Shown here piece after piece: positions 36,301 to 45,149 of a stretch of 64,000 bases of DNA. The stretch's first letter is position 1; every line of letters starts with the position of its first letter. The notes beneath the pieces were generated by a model. That model was not told where the DNA came from, did not search any database, and saw nothing but the letters and a program-made list of their open reading frames with translations. Both the position numbers and the translations under genes were made by a program. The stretch is from Sphingomonas citricola (GTDB taxonomy: Bacteria > Pseudomonadota > Alphaproteobacteria > Sphingomonadales > Sphingomonadaceae), in the NCBI RefSeq assembly GCF_019429535.1, contig NZ_JAHXZM010000003.1, positions 248,001 through 312,000 on the forward strand, read 5' to 3'.

Positions 36301-37626
36301 ATGGCCGAAGAACCAGCGCAACACCGGATCGCCAAATTGCTCGCGCGCGCGGGCGTCGCCTCGCGGCGCGATGTCGAGCGCATGATCGGCGACGGCCGGG
36401 TCGCCTTGAACGGCACGGTGATCGACACGCCCGCGACGCTGCTCGCGACCCTGGACGGCGTCACCGTCGATGGCACGCCGGTCGCCGCGCCGGAGCCGAC
36501 GCGGCTGTTCCTGTTCCATAAGCCCGCGGGTTACCTGACCGCGGCGCGCGATCCGGCCGGTCGACCGACGATCTATGACCGATTGCCCGCTGACCTGCCC
36601 CGGCTGGTCCCCGTCGGGCGGCTGGATTTGAACACCGAGGGCCTGCTGCTGCTCACCACCGACGGCGAGTTCAAGCGCCAGCTCGAACTGCCCTCCACTG
36701 GCGTGGAACGGGCCTATCGCGCGCGCGCCTATGGTGACGTGACGCAGGCGCAGCTCGAGGCGCTGATCGACGGCGTCGAGGTCGAGGGCGTGCGCTACGG
36801 CAGCATCGACGCCAATCTGGAACGCCGCACCGGGGCGAACGTGTGGGTGGAGATGATCCTGACCGAGGGCAAGAACCGCGAGGTTCGGCGCGTGCTCGAA
36901 TATCTCGGTTTACAGGTCAGCCGCCTGATCCGCACGCGTTACGGGCCTTTCGTCCTAGGCGACCTGCCGGTCGGGGGGATCGGCGAGGTCCGCGTGGCCG
37001 ACCTCGTCGCGTTCCGGCAGTCGCTGAAGGCGGGCAGCCGTGGCAAGCCGGCGAACGAGACGACGATCTCCGCGCCGGCGCTCGGCCGATCGGCGCCACG
37101 CCGGGCGACGACGCCGGCGCGATCACGCGACAAGGAAGCCGGCGGCAATGCGTATGATCCCGCGGCGACGGATCGGCGGGGGAGCGCCACTGAACCCGAT
37201 CGACGCCTGCGCCGTGCTGCCGTCGCGTCGCCCCAGCGCAGCCAGCAGGCGGATCGCCGACCGTTCCGTCCCCGCGACGACGATGCTGCGGGCGCGCGCG
37301 GCCTCGACAACGGACAGGATCAACGGCGCGGTAGGACGGCCCCGCGCGTCGTCACACGAACGAACGGCGACGTACCGCGTCAGTCCACCGCTGGCCATCG
37401 CCGCGATGAGCGGGAGGCGGGAACGCGCGGCGTGATTGCCCGCGTGAGCCGCGCCGAGGTGCGCCAGCAGAGCCAATCGCCCCAGGCTGGTCGTCAGGGC
37501 CGATCAGACAAGCCAGCGCCTGAAGCGGAGCCCGGCGCCACCCGCCCGGTCAAGCTGCAACGCAAACCCGGCTGGGCAAAGCCCAAGCCAAAGGCCGGCC
37601 CGCGCTCCGGAAAGCCGCGCAAGTGA
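36301..37626 (+). CDS. rRNA pseudouridine synthase (RsuA/RluB family) with long basic tail
   Basis: 441 aa. An S4 RNA-binding domain at the start (RIAKLLARAGVASRRDVERM) is followed by the RsuA-family catalytic domain with the Asp in VGRLDLNTEGLLLLT, and GKNREVRRVLEYLGL. Probably RluB-like, modifying 23S rRNA. From about residue 240 a 200-aa low-complexity tail rich in Arg, Ala, Pro and Gly extends to the end (KPGWAKPKPK). Its GTGA-coupled partner is rsmD. The tail resembles RNA-binding extensions seen in alphaproteobacterial versions. Confidence 0.88.
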   Translation: MAEEPAQHRIAKLLARAGVASRRDVERMIGDGRVALNGTVIDTPATLLATLDGVTVDGTPVAAPEPTRLFLFHKPAGYLTAARDPAGRPTIYDRLPADLPRLVPVGRLDLNTEGLLLLTTDGEFKRQLELPSTGVERAYRARAYGDVTQAQLEALIDGVEVEGVRYGSIDANLERRTGANVWVEMILTEGKNREVRRVLEYLGLQVSRLIRTRYGPFVLGDLPVGGIGEVRVADLVAFRQSLKAGSRGKPANETTISAPALGRSAPRRATTPARSRDKEAGGNAYDPAATDRRGSATEPDRRLRRAAVASPQRSQQADRRPFRPRDDDAAGARGLDNGQDQRRGRTAPRVVTRTNGDVPRQSTAGHRRDEREAGTRGVIARVSRAEVRQQSQSPQAGRQGRSDKPAPEAEPGATRPVKLQRKPGWAKPKPKAGPRSGKPRK

Positions 37627-38165
37627 GGATCATCGCAGGAGAATGGCGCGGTCGCACGCTCGTCGCGCCGAAGGGCGACACCACGCGCCCGACCGCGGAC
37701 CGAACCCGCGAAGCGTTGTTCTCGATGCTCGCGAGCAGGGTCGGCAACTTCGACGGACTGAACGTCGCCGATCTGTTTGCCGGATCGGGTGCGCTGGGGC
37801 TGGAGGCACTGTCGCGCGGCGCGGCAACTTGTCTGTTCGTCGAGCAGGATCGTGCCGCGCTCGACGCGTTGCGGGCGAATGTGGCCACCTTCGGTGTCGG
37901 ACCGCGCGCGACGATACGGGCGGGATCGGTGCTCGCGCTCGGCCCCGCGCCCGCGCCGCTCGATGTCGTGATGATGGATCCGCCTTACGCGTCGGGCGCG
38001 GGCGCGGTCGCGGCGGACAAGCTCGCGCGGCTCGGCTGGATCGGCCCGGCGACGTGGCTGACGATCGAGACGGGACGGGGCGAGCCCGTCGTGCTCACGG
38101 GCTTCGTGGTCGACGCGGAGCGGCAATATGGCCGCGCGCGATTGACGATCCTGCGCCGGGGCTGA
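37623..38165 (+). CDS. rsmD: 16S rRNA (guanine-966-N2)-methyltransferase
   Basis: 180-aa methyltransferase starting at a GTG that overlaps the upstream stop (GTGA). RIIAGEWRGRTL, RPTADRTREALFSML, the SAM-binding VADLFAGSGALGLEA and the catalytic MDPPYASG are RsmD signatures. Paired with the pseudouridine synthase it forms an rRNA-modification operon. It ends one base from the convergent MFS gene. Confidence 0.95.
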   Translation: MRIIAGEWRGRTLVAPKGDTTRPTADRTREALFSMLASRVGNFDGLNVADLFAGSGALGLEALSRGAATCLFVEQDRAALDALRANVATFGVGPRATIRAGSVLALGPAPAPLDVVMMDPPYASGAGAVAADKLARLGWIGPATWLTIETGRGEPVVLTGFVVDAERQYGRARLTILRRG

Positions 38166-38166
38166 T

Positions 38167-39450
38167 CTAGAGGCTAGGCGAAGCCCCGGGCCGGCTGCGC
38201 GTCTCCCCCATCACCAACAGCGCCGCGAGGCTGAGGAGCGACAGCGCGGCGAGATATCCGCCCACCAGCAGCAGCCCGCCGCGCGCGACCAACGACTGCG
38301 CCACGACGGGTGTCAGCCCACCGCCGATGATGCCGGCCATGTTGAACGACAAACTCACCCCGGAGTAGCGCACGCGCGCCGGAAACAGGCCGGGCAGCCA
38401 CGCGCCGAGTGGGCCGTAGACGAAGCCCATCACGAACAGCGCGAAGGCGAGGCTCGCGAACATCGCGGGCACCGATCCCGAGCCGAGCCCGGGCACCAGC
38501 ACGAACCCCGCGATCACCGCGCCGACGCAGCCCCAGGCAAGGACATGCCCCGGCGTCGTCCGATCCGCCCAGATGCCCGATAAGGCGATGCCCGCCGCCA
38601 TGAACAGGATCGCGGCGAGTTGCAGACCGAGGAACACCTGCGTGTTTACGCCGAGGATCTTGGTCGCGTAGCCGAGCGCGAAGGCGGTGGCGATGTAATA
38701 GACCGCGAAACACGCGACCGCGCCGAGCGTGCCGCCGAGCGCGCGTCGCCAATGGAGACGCAGCAATTCCCCCATCGGAACCGATGGCGGCGGCCCTTCC
38801 TCCATCATCGCGGCGAAGGCGGGCGTTTCGCTGATCTTCAAACGAACCCACAGTCCCAGGCCGACGAGGACGACCGACAGGAGGAACGGGACGCGCCACC
38901 CCCAAGCGAGGAATTGCGCCGGGGTCATGATCAGACCGAGGATGAGGAACAGCCCATTGGCAGCGATGAAGCCGACGGGCGCACCCAATTGGGGCACCAT
39001 GCCGTAGCGACCGCGCCTGCCCGGCGGGGCATTCTCGACCGCGAGCAACGCCGCCCCGCCCCATTCGCCTCCCAGGCCGAAGCCCTGCCCGAACCGAAGC
39101 AGGCACAAGAGGATCGGCGCGAACACGCCGACGCTGGCGTAGGTCGGAAGAAACGCGATCAGCAGTGTCGAGCCGCCCATCAGCATCAGGCTTGCCACCA
39201 GGGTCGATTTGCGCCCGATCCGGTCGCCGTAGTGGCCGAACGCCCAGGCGCCGACCGGGCGCGCGAAGAACGCGACCGCGAGGCTCGCGTAGGAGGCGAG
39301 CAGCTGGACCGAGGGATTGCCGACTGGAAAGAACAACGGCCCGAACACTAGCGAGGCCGCCGTCGCGTAGATGTAAAAGTCGTAGAACTCGACCGACGTC
39401 CCGACGAGGCTGGCGAGCAGGATGCGTTTGTGGGAGGCGGGCTGCGTCAT
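38167..39450 (-). CDS. MFS transporter, metabolite:proton symporter (MHS) family
   Basis: 427-aa, 12-helix secondary transporter. SVEFYDFYIYATAASLVF, GHYGDRIGRKSTLV and RFGQGFGLGGEWGGA are hallmarks of the MHS group (ProP, ShiA, alpha-ketoglutarate permease). The substrate is not readable, and nothing adjacent suggests it. Start ATG at 39450, 249 bp from the PiT terminator region. Confidence 0.88.
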   Translation of the reverse strand: MTQPASHKRILLASLVGTSVEFYDFYIYATAASLVFGPLFFPVGNPSVQLLASYASLAVAFFARPVGAWAFGHYGDRIGRKSTLVASLMLMGGSTLLIAFLPTYASVGVFAPILLCLLRFGQGFGLGGEWGGAALLAVENAPPGRRGRYGMVPQLGAPVGFIAANGLFLILGLIMTPAQFLAWGWRVPFLLSVVLVGLGLWVRLKISETPAFAAMMEEGPPPSVPMGELLRLHWRRALGGTLGAVACFAVYYIATAFALGYATKILGVNTQVFLGLQLAAILFMAAGIALSGIWADRTTPGHVLAWGCVGAVIAGFVLVPGLGSGSVPAMFASLAFALFVMGFVYGPLGAWLPGLFPARVRYSGVSLSFNMAGIIGGGLTPVVAQSLVARGGLLLVGGYLAALSLLSLAALLVMGETRSRPGASPSL

Positions 39451-39637
39451 GCCGCGTCATCGGGCAGCGCGCGCGCCCACGTCAACGCGCAACATGTCGC
39501 GTCGGTCACCAAATCGCGCTTGCCTGCAACATCGGCGCAACACATCAGCGCTACGTCTGGTGATGCGGCGCTTTTCTCCCCTGTTGGGCGCCGCGCGGAT
39601 CGGGCATCCCCCCTCGTCCGATCCCTTCCCTGAACTA

Positions 39638-39664
39638 CGGGGCGGTTCAATACGAGCCGCCCCG
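39638..39664 (-). terminator. Hairpin downstream of the PiT gene
   Basis: An 8-bp perfect stem CGGGGCGG/CCGCCCCG (39638-39645, 39657-39664) with an 11-nt loop, about 36 bp past the pit stop on the minus strand. No T tract on that strand, so weak evidence. The rest of 39451-39637 shows no gene. Confidence 0.35.
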
Positions 39665-39699
39665 GATTTTAGGGGCGATGGCGTCCTAGTGGGATTGTC

Positions 39700-41337
39700 T
39701 TAGAAGGCGCCGCTCTCGACGAGCTGCAGCAGCAGCCAATAGAGCATCCCCGACAGCAGCATCGCGACGGGCAGCGTCATGATCCAGGCGGCCGCGAGCT
39801 GGATCAGCGTGCGGCGCTGCAGCCCCATCCCGCTCGCCACCGACGCGCCGGCGACGCCCGAGGACAGGATATGCGTGGTCGACACCGGCAGACCGAAGCG
39901 ATCCGCCGCCAGAATGGTGCCTGCCGCCACCAGCTCGGCCGAGGCGCCCATGCCGTAGGTCATGTGCTGCTTGCCGATCTTTTCGCCAACGGTGACGACG
40001 ATCCGTTTCCAGCCGATCATGGTGCCGAGACCGAGCGCCAGCGCGACCGCTACCCTGACCCATAACGGGATGTAGCGCGTGCCCGCCTCCAGCCGCGACT
40101 GATAGTCCTTGAGTTTTCCGGCATCGCCTTCCGTGAAGCCGCGCTTGTCCGCGTCCTTCGCGATCATCCGCGTCGCGTCGAGGACGAGGTACATGTCGTT
40201 GCGCAGATTGGGCGTCGCCTCGGCGGGGACGCGATTGAGCGAGCCGTAGCCGGCGACGCGGTCGGCGACGTCGCGCGACACCGCGATCGCGGCGCCATAG
40301 GCGGCGGGGGTGTCGACCGTGCGACGCGACAGCGCATCGACCAGGATCGGGCGCGCGCGCTCCAAGGGAATGACGGTGGCGCCGTGGCCCGCCAGGACGC
40401 GCGACGCGCTGCTCGCACTGGCGAAAAAGGCGGGCGTCTCGCTCGCCGGCAGCGTGCGGTTGAGCGCGTAGGCGGTCGGCGCGCAGCCGATCAGGATCAG
40501 CATGATCAGCCCCATGCCCTTCTGCCCGTCGTTCGACCCGTGGCTGAACGAGACCGCGGTGCAGGTGAACACGAGCAGTGCGCGAATGCCGCGCGGCGGC
40601 GGGGCGTCACCCTCGGGGGAGTTCATCATGACCGGGTTGCGCGCCACGGCGCGCAGGACCAGCAGCATCAGCGCGGCCGCGACGAAACCGATCACCGGCG
40701 CCATCAACAGGCCCGACAGCACCTTGGTCGCCTGGCTCCAGTCGACGCCCGACGTCCCGCCGGGTCCGCGGTGCAGCAATTGATTGGCGAGCCCGACGCC
40801 CAGGACCGATCCGATCAGCGTGTGGCTGGAGGAATTGGGCAGACCGACGTACCAGGTCGCGAGGTTCCAGATGACCGCAGCCAGCAGCAGCGCGAAGATC
40901 ATCGCGAACCCCGCGCCCGAGCCGACGTTCAGGATGAGGTCGACCGGCAGCAGTGTGACGATCGAGTAGGCGACCGCCCCCGACGACAGCATGACGCCGA
41001 GGAAATTGAAGAACCCCGACCACATGACCGCGAGGTTCGCGGGCATGGAATTGGTGTAGATCACCGTCGCGACCGCGTTCGCGGTATCGTGGAAGCCGTT
41101 AACGAACTCGAAACCCAGCGCGATCAGCAAGGCGAGCCCGAGGAACAGGAACACACTGGTCGCCAGTTGCTCGCCGACCTGCTGGGTGTCGAGGAACACG
41201 CTAACGCCCGCGTAGGCGAAGCCGGCGACGACCAGCGCCGCGAAGACCAGACGCGCGATCGGGTGAGCCGGTCGGTCGAGATCCACTGCGCGCGAAGGCG
41301 GCGTGGACTCGGGTGCGGCGACGACGGTGCTTGCCAT
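39700..41337 (-). CDS. pit: Inorganic phosphate transporter, PiT family (large form)
   Basis: 545-aa low-affinity phosphate:proton symporter. Duplicated PiT signatures are visible: GFEFVNGFHDTANAVATVIY and, in the second half, SHGSNDGQKGMG and ADRFGLPVSTTHILSSGVAGAS. Between the halves lies a large soluble insert. Start ATG at 41337 is preceded by AGGAG at a good distance; an ATG at 41364 lacks any ribosome-binding site. No PhoU-like gene is next to it. A Pho-box-like sequence lies 25 bp upstream. Confidence 0.92.
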   Translation of the reverse strand: MASTVVAAPESTPPSRAVDLDRPAHPIARLVFAALVVAGFAYAGVSVFLDTQQVGEQLATSVFLFLGLALLIALGFEFVNGFHDTANAVATVIYTNSMPANLAVMWSGFFNFLGVMLSSGAVAYSIVTLLPVDLILNVGSGAGFAMIFALLLAAVIWNLATWYVGLPNSSSHTLIGSVLGVGLANQLLHRGPGGTSGVDWSQATKVLSGLLMAPVIGFVAAALMLLVLRAVARNPVMMNSPEGDAPPPRGIRALLVFTCTAVSFSHGSNDGQKGMGLIMLILIGCAPTAYALNRTLPASETPAFFASASSASRVLAGHGATVIPLERARPILVDALSRRTVDTPAAYGAAIAVSRDVADRVAGYGSLNRVPAEATPNLRNDMYLVLDATRMIAKDADKRGFTEGDAGKLKDYQSRLEAGTRYIPLWVRVAVALALGLGTMIGWKRIVVTVGEKIGKQHMTYGMGASAELVAAGTILAADRFGLPVSTTHILSSGVAGASVASGMGLQRRTLIQLAAAWIMTLPVAMLLSGMLYWLLLQLVESGAF

Positions 41338-41362
41338 AGGACATTGCTCCTGTTCCTTCGCC

Positions 41363-41380
41363 ATGACGGTTTGATGACAC
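41363..41380 (-). promoter_or_regulatory. Candidate PhoB box upstream of pit
   Basis: On the minus strand: GTGTCAT, 4-bp spacer CAAA, CCGTCAT. The Pho box is two CTGTCAT repeats separated by 4 bp; 12 of 14 repeat bases match. It ends 25 bp before the pit ATG, close enough that binding might block rather than activate transcription. Confidence 0.5.
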
Positions 41381-41481
41381 CGCGGGGGGCGAGAGGGACG
41401 CGTCGCGAACGGATCACATGGCCGCAGGATGCGTCGGCGTTGGTGCACGAACCCCGACCGGCATCCCTCGCCTATCGACGC

Positions 41482-41496
41482 GTTCCACGTTCGTTC
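41482..41496 (+). promoter_or_regulatory. Candidate LexA (SOS) box upstream of uvrD
   Basis: Exact GTTC-N7-GTTC match (spacer CACGTTC), ending 42 bp before the uvrD start codon. LexA control of uvrD is known in E. coli, and this is the alphaproteobacterial box form. Confidence 0.6.
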
Positions 41497-41538
41497 TCAC
41501 GGATTGCGCCGCGCGTCTCGCCTGCCTACGTGGACCCG

Positions 41539-43842
41539 GTGAACGATATCCAGACGACCGAGCCCCCCTATCTCTCCGGCCTCAACGCGCCGCAGCGCGA
41601 CGCGGTGCTGACGACCGATGGCTCCGTGCTGGTCCTGGCGGGCGCGGGCACCGGCAAGACCGCGGCGCTCACCGCGCGGCTAGCGCATCTGCTCTACACC
41701 CGCCGCGCGTGGCCGTCGGAGATCCTGTCGGTCACCTTCACTAACAAGGCCGCGCGCGAGATGCGCGAGCGCGTCGGGCGGCTTGTCGGCGACGCGGTCG
41801 AGGGGATGCCGTGGCTCGGGACGTTCCACGCGATCGGCGCGAAGATGCTGCGCCGTCATGCCGAGCTGGTCGGGCTAAAATCCAATTTCACCATCCTCGA
41901 TACCGACGATCAGCTTCGCCTGCTCAAGCAGTTGATCGTCGCCGCCGACATCGACGAGAAACGCTTTCCCGCGCGCAGCCTCGCGGGATTGATCGACGAA
42001 TGGAAGAATAAGGGGCTGACGCCGCGCGAGATCGACGCGGGTGAGAGCGAGCGATACGCCAACGGGCGCGGCGGCGAATTGTACGAGCAGTATCAAACAC
42101 GGTTGAAGGCGGTGAACGCCTGCGACTTCGGCGACCTGCTGCTCCACGTCCTGACCATTTTGAAGAGCAATCGCGAGGTGCTGGAGCAATATCAGCAGCG
42201 CTTCCGCTACATCATGGTGGACGAATATCAGGACACCAACTCGGTTCAGTACCTCTGGCTGCGCCTCCTCGCGCAAGAGCGCCGCAACATCTGCTGCGTC
42301 GGTGACGACGACCAGTCGATCTACTCGTGGCGTGGCGCGCAGGTCGAGAATATCCTGAAGTTCGAGAAAGACTTTCCGGGCGCCAAGGTGATCCGGCTCG
42401 AACAGAATTACCGCTCCACGCCGCATATCCTCGGCGCCGCATCGGGCGTGATCGCCAACAACGGCGGGCGACTCGGCAAGCAGCTCTGGACCGAACTCGA
42501 CGCGGGCGAGAAGGTGCGCGTCATCGGCGTGTGGGATGGCCCCGAGGAGGCGCGCCGCGTCTCCGACGAGGTCGAGTCGTACCAGCGTGCCGGCAAGTCC
42601 CTCGACGACGTCGCCATCCTCGTGCGCGCGCAGCACCAGACGCGCGAGTTCGAAGACCGCTTCATCTCGGTCGGCCTGCCTTACCGCATCGTCGGCGGTT
42701 TCCGATTCTACGAGCGCGCCGAGATCCGCGACGCGCTCGCCTACCTGCGCATCGTCAACCAGCCCGCCGACGACCTCGCGTTCGAGCGGATCGTCAACGT
42801 GCCCAAGCGTGGGCTGGGCGACAAGGCGGTGGCAAAGCTCCATCAGCTGGCGCGCGCCGAGGGGTTGCCGCTAAGCCTCGCCGCCGCACGCATTCTCGAC
42901 AGCGACGAGCTGACCCCGCAGGCGCGCAAGTCGCTGGGACGCTTCGTCGGCGACGTCGCACGCTGGCGCGACATGGCGCGCGATCTGCCGCACCCCGAAC
43001 TCGCCCGGCAATTGCTCGACGAGAGCGGCTATACCGCGATGCTACAGGCCGAGAAGACGACCGAGGCCGCGGGGCGGCTGGAGAACCTGTCCGAGCTTGT
43101 CCGCGCGATGGAGGAATATGAGAACCTCGGCGCGTTTCTCGAACACGTCAGCCTCGTCATGGACAATGAGGCGACGCGCGAGGACCCCAAGATCACGATC
43201 ATGACGATCCACGCCGCCAAAGGGCTGGAATATGACACCGTCTTCCTCGTCGGCTGGGAGGAAGGGTTGTTCCCGTCGCAGCGCGCGCTTGACGAAGGCG
43301 GGACGCGCAGCCTCGAGGAGGAGCGCCGGCTCGCCTATGTCGCGATCACACGCGCGCGACGCCGAGCGGTGATCTTCCACGCCGCCAATCGCCGCATCTA
43401 CGGCCAGTGGACGAGTTCGATCCCGTCGCGTTTCGTGGGCGAATTGCCCAAGGATCATATCGACATCGAGACGACGATGTCGGGCGGCGAGAGCCTGTGG
43501 CGCGCGAACTGGACCGAGCGCGCCGATCCGTTCGCCGACGTGTCGCGTGGCACCGGGCGCGGCCCCGGCTGGCAACGCGCCGCAGGGACGCTCGGCGCGA
43601 AGCCTGGCGGCGATTGGACGAGCCGCACCTTTACCCGCGAACCGGCGCGCGTGGTCGAGAGCCGGGCGAGTGCGGTCAGCATCGGCAACAAGGGCCGCAG
43701 CGACCTCTCGCTAGGCCAGCGCGTGTTTCACCAGAAGTTCGGCTACGGCGCGATCGCCGAGATCGAGGGCAACAAGCTGGAGATCGATTTCGAGCAGGCG
43801 GGGCGCAAGCGGGTGATGGATAGCTTCGTCTCGATCACCTGA
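41539..43842 (+). CDS. uvrD: UvrD/PcrA-type ATP-dependent DNA helicase
   Basis: Superfamily 1A 3'-5' helicase for nucleotide excision and mismatch repair. Walker A is AGAGTGKT (34-41); motif Ia region TFTNKAAREM, motif II DEYQDTN, motif III GDDDQSIYSWRGA, motif IV LEQNYRS, motif V TIHAAKGLEYD and motif VI YVAITRARRR are all present. The last 60 residues form a PcrA-like C-terminal domain (GQRVFHQKFGYG). Two GTG starts are possible (41530, 41539); 41539 begins the usual N-terminal motif. About 767 aa. An SOS box lies upstream. Confidence 0.95.
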   Translation: MNDIQTTEPPYLSGLNAPQRDAVLTTDGSVLVLAGAGTGKTAALTARLAHLLYTRRAWPSEILSVTFTNKAAREMRERVGRLVGDAVEGMPWLGTFHAIGAKMLRRHAELVGLKSNFTILDTDDQLRLLKQLIVAADIDEKRFPARSLAGLIDEWKNKGLTPREIDAGESERYANGRGGELYEQYQTRLKAVNACDFGDLLLHVLTILKSNREVLEQYQQRFRYIMVDEYQDTNSVQYLWLRLLAQERRNICCVGDDDQSIYSWRGAQVENILKFEKDFPGAKVIRLEQNYRSTPHILGAASGVIANNGGRLGKQLWTELDAGEKVRVIGVWDGPEEARRVSDEVESYQRAGKSLDDVAILVRAQHQTREFEDRFISVGLPYRIVGGFRFYERAEIRDALAYLRIVNQPADDLAFERIVNVPKRGLGDKAVAKLHQLARAEGLPLSLAAARILDSDELTPQARKSLGRFVGDVARWRDMARDLPHPELARQLLDESGYTAMLQAEKTTEAAGRLENLSELVRAMEEYENLGAFLEHVSLVMDNEATREDPKITIMTIHAAKGLEYDTVFLVGWEEGLFPSQRALDEGGTRSLEEERRLAYVAITRARRRAVIFHAANRRIYGQWTSSIPSRFVGELPKDHIDIETTMSGGESLWRANWTERADPFADVSRGTGRGPGWQRAAGTLGAKPGGDWTSRTFTREPARVVESRASAVSIGNKGRSDLSLGQRVFHQKFGYGAIAEIEGNKLEIDFEQAGRKRVMDSFVSIT

Positions 43843-43937
43843 GCCGCTTCTGTCGGCATGATGCCGCTTCGGGCTTTATTTCGAGTGCACGCATCCCGTC
43901 GCGCCCCGTCCACGTTGTGCGCGACGGAGGTACCGCA

Positions 43938-44429
43938 ATGTCCGAAACTGCCGAGAAGTCCGATCCCGAATTGTGGGAGACGGTGAAGGACGAGATTACC
44001 GCGGGCGCGAAGGGCGGCAAGAAGGGGCAATGGTCCGCGCGCAAGGCGCAGATGGCAGTACAGGAATATAAGAAGCGCGGCGGCGGCTACGTCGGCGAGC
44101 AGGATGAACACAACTCGCTTCACGAATGGACCGAGGAGGAATGGGGCACCAAGTCGGGCAAGGATAGCGGCAAGACCGGCGAGCGCTACCTGCCCAAGAA
44201 AGCGCGCGAGAAGCTGAGCGACGACGAATACAGCCGTACAACGGCGAAGAAGCGCGCCGACACCGAGAAGGGCAAGCAATTCTCCGCTCAGCCGAAGGAC
44301 GTCGCGAACAAGACGCGGCCGGCGCGCGACCACCGCAGCAAGGCGGACCTCTACGCCGAGGCGAAGAAGCGCGACATTCCGGGACGCTCGACGATGTCGA
44401 AGGACGAGCTGATCAGCGCGCTTGCTTGA
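43938..44429 (+). CDS. DUF5872-like small basic protein with C-terminal Rho/SAP-like helix
   Basis: 163-aa, highly charged, no membrane or signal segment. The N-terminal half (LWETVKDEITAGAKGGKKGQWS, SARKAQMAVQEYKKRGGGY) matches DUF5872; the C-terminal 30 residues (SKADLYAEAKKRDIPGRSTM plus SKDELISAL) resemble a Rho-N/SAP-type nucleic-acid-binding helix-extended-loop motif. A strong GGAGG precedes the ATG at 43938. The last 17 bp overlap the DoxX-like gene on the opposite strand. Function unknown. Confidence 0.8.
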   Translation: MSETAEKSDPELWETVKDEITAGAKGGKKGQWSARKAQMAVQEYKKRGGGYVGEQDEHNSLHEWTEEEWGTKSGKDSGKTGERYLPKKAREKLSDDEYSRTTAKKRADTEKGKQFSAQPKDVANKTRPARDHRSKADLYAEAKKRDIPGRSTMSKDELISALA

Positions 44430-44808
44430 GGGGCAGAGCACCGCTCGCCCATAGCGCCCACCAGATGATCAGTGGCTGAAGCGCGAGCCGCGGCGCGTGA
44501 TACCAGAGCGGCAGCCCGGTGCCGTGCGACAGATTCTGGACCGCGTGCTGGACATTCGCGGGCCAGACGCACAGCGCATAGATGGCGAGTGCCCAGCCAG
44601 CAGCCCGCCGCCATCGCCGGCTGACGAGCGCGGCGGCGCCGACGAGCTCGCAAATCCCGGTCGCCAGAACGACCGCGCGCGGCTGGGGTACCCAGGCGGG
44701 GACGATCCGCACCATTGCCTGCGTGAAATAGAGATGGCCGACGCCGGCCAAAGCGTAGAAGGCGATGAGGAGCAATCGCCCGGCGCGCCGTGCCGTCGTC
44801 TCGCTCAC
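44413..44808 (-). CDS. DoxX-like family membrane protein
   Basis: 131-aa protein with four hydrophobic helices (RLLLIAFYALAGVGHLYF, ATGICELVGAAALVS, AGWALAIYALCVWPANV, LQPLIIWWALWASGAL), the DoxX-like layout. Its ATG overlaps the stop of the WYL-like gene (44805-44808, ATGA), forming a two-gene operon. No catalytic residues can be named. Confidence 0.8.
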   Translation of the reverse strand: MSETTARRAGRLLLIAFYALAGVGHLYFTQAMVRIVPAWVPQPRAVVLATGICELVGAAALVSRRWRRAAGWALAIYALCVWPANVQHAVQNLSHGTGLPLWYHAPRLALQPLIIWWALWASGALPLKQAR

Positions 44809-45149
44809 TGCTCAATCGCGAGCAGGGTCACTCCGTCGTATTTGGCATCCTTGGCATCGAACAACTCGCTCGCGGCGAAGCGCCGCGGGGTTACGCGCAG
44901 ACCGGTCAGGCCGGTCAGCTTGAACGCGCCGATCTTCGCCTCGCGTGGCGGTTGACCGTCGCGTTCGAGCGTCAGCGCGTCGAGGTAGATCTCGCCGTGC
45001 TTGGTGTACACGATGTGCGGCGCGAGCGTCACCGAACCGCGGTTGTAGCTTGCCGCGATCGCCTGCTGCTTCACGATGGCTTCGAACACGAGCGGCATCG
45101 TGTCGGGGACGGCCGCGGCGGGGCGATCCTCACTGATGGTCAACGTCAT
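44805..45149 (-). CDS. Stand-alone WYL-like domain protein (114 aa), tentative
   Basis: A small beta-rich protein. The pattern KQQAIAASYNRGSVTLAPHI, then HGEIYLDALTLERDGQPPREAKIGAF, ending LTGLTGLRVTP, resembles the SH3-like core of WYL domains, which sense ligands in bacterial regulators. There is no helix-turn-helix partner in the gene. A GGAAA-N17-CGTT element lies 38 bp upstream. The WYL assignment is from pattern only and could be wrong. Confidence 0.55.
   Translation of the reverse strand: MTLTISEDRPAAAVPDTMPLVFEAIVKQQAIAASYNRGSVTLAPHIVYTKHGEIYLDALTLERDGQPPREAKIGAFKLTGLTGLRVTPRRFAASELFDAKDAKYDGVTLLAIEQ

Noticed and set aside
40384..41538. N-terminal extension of the uvrD frame of about 385 codons
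   Set aside because: Lies antisense to pit and is Arg/Asp/Gln rich. The helicase begins normally at 41530 or 41539.
43892..43916. EcfG-type promoter before the DUF5872-like gene
   Set aside because: A CGTT is present at 43913-43916, but the position of the -35 (CATCC) does not match GGAAC.
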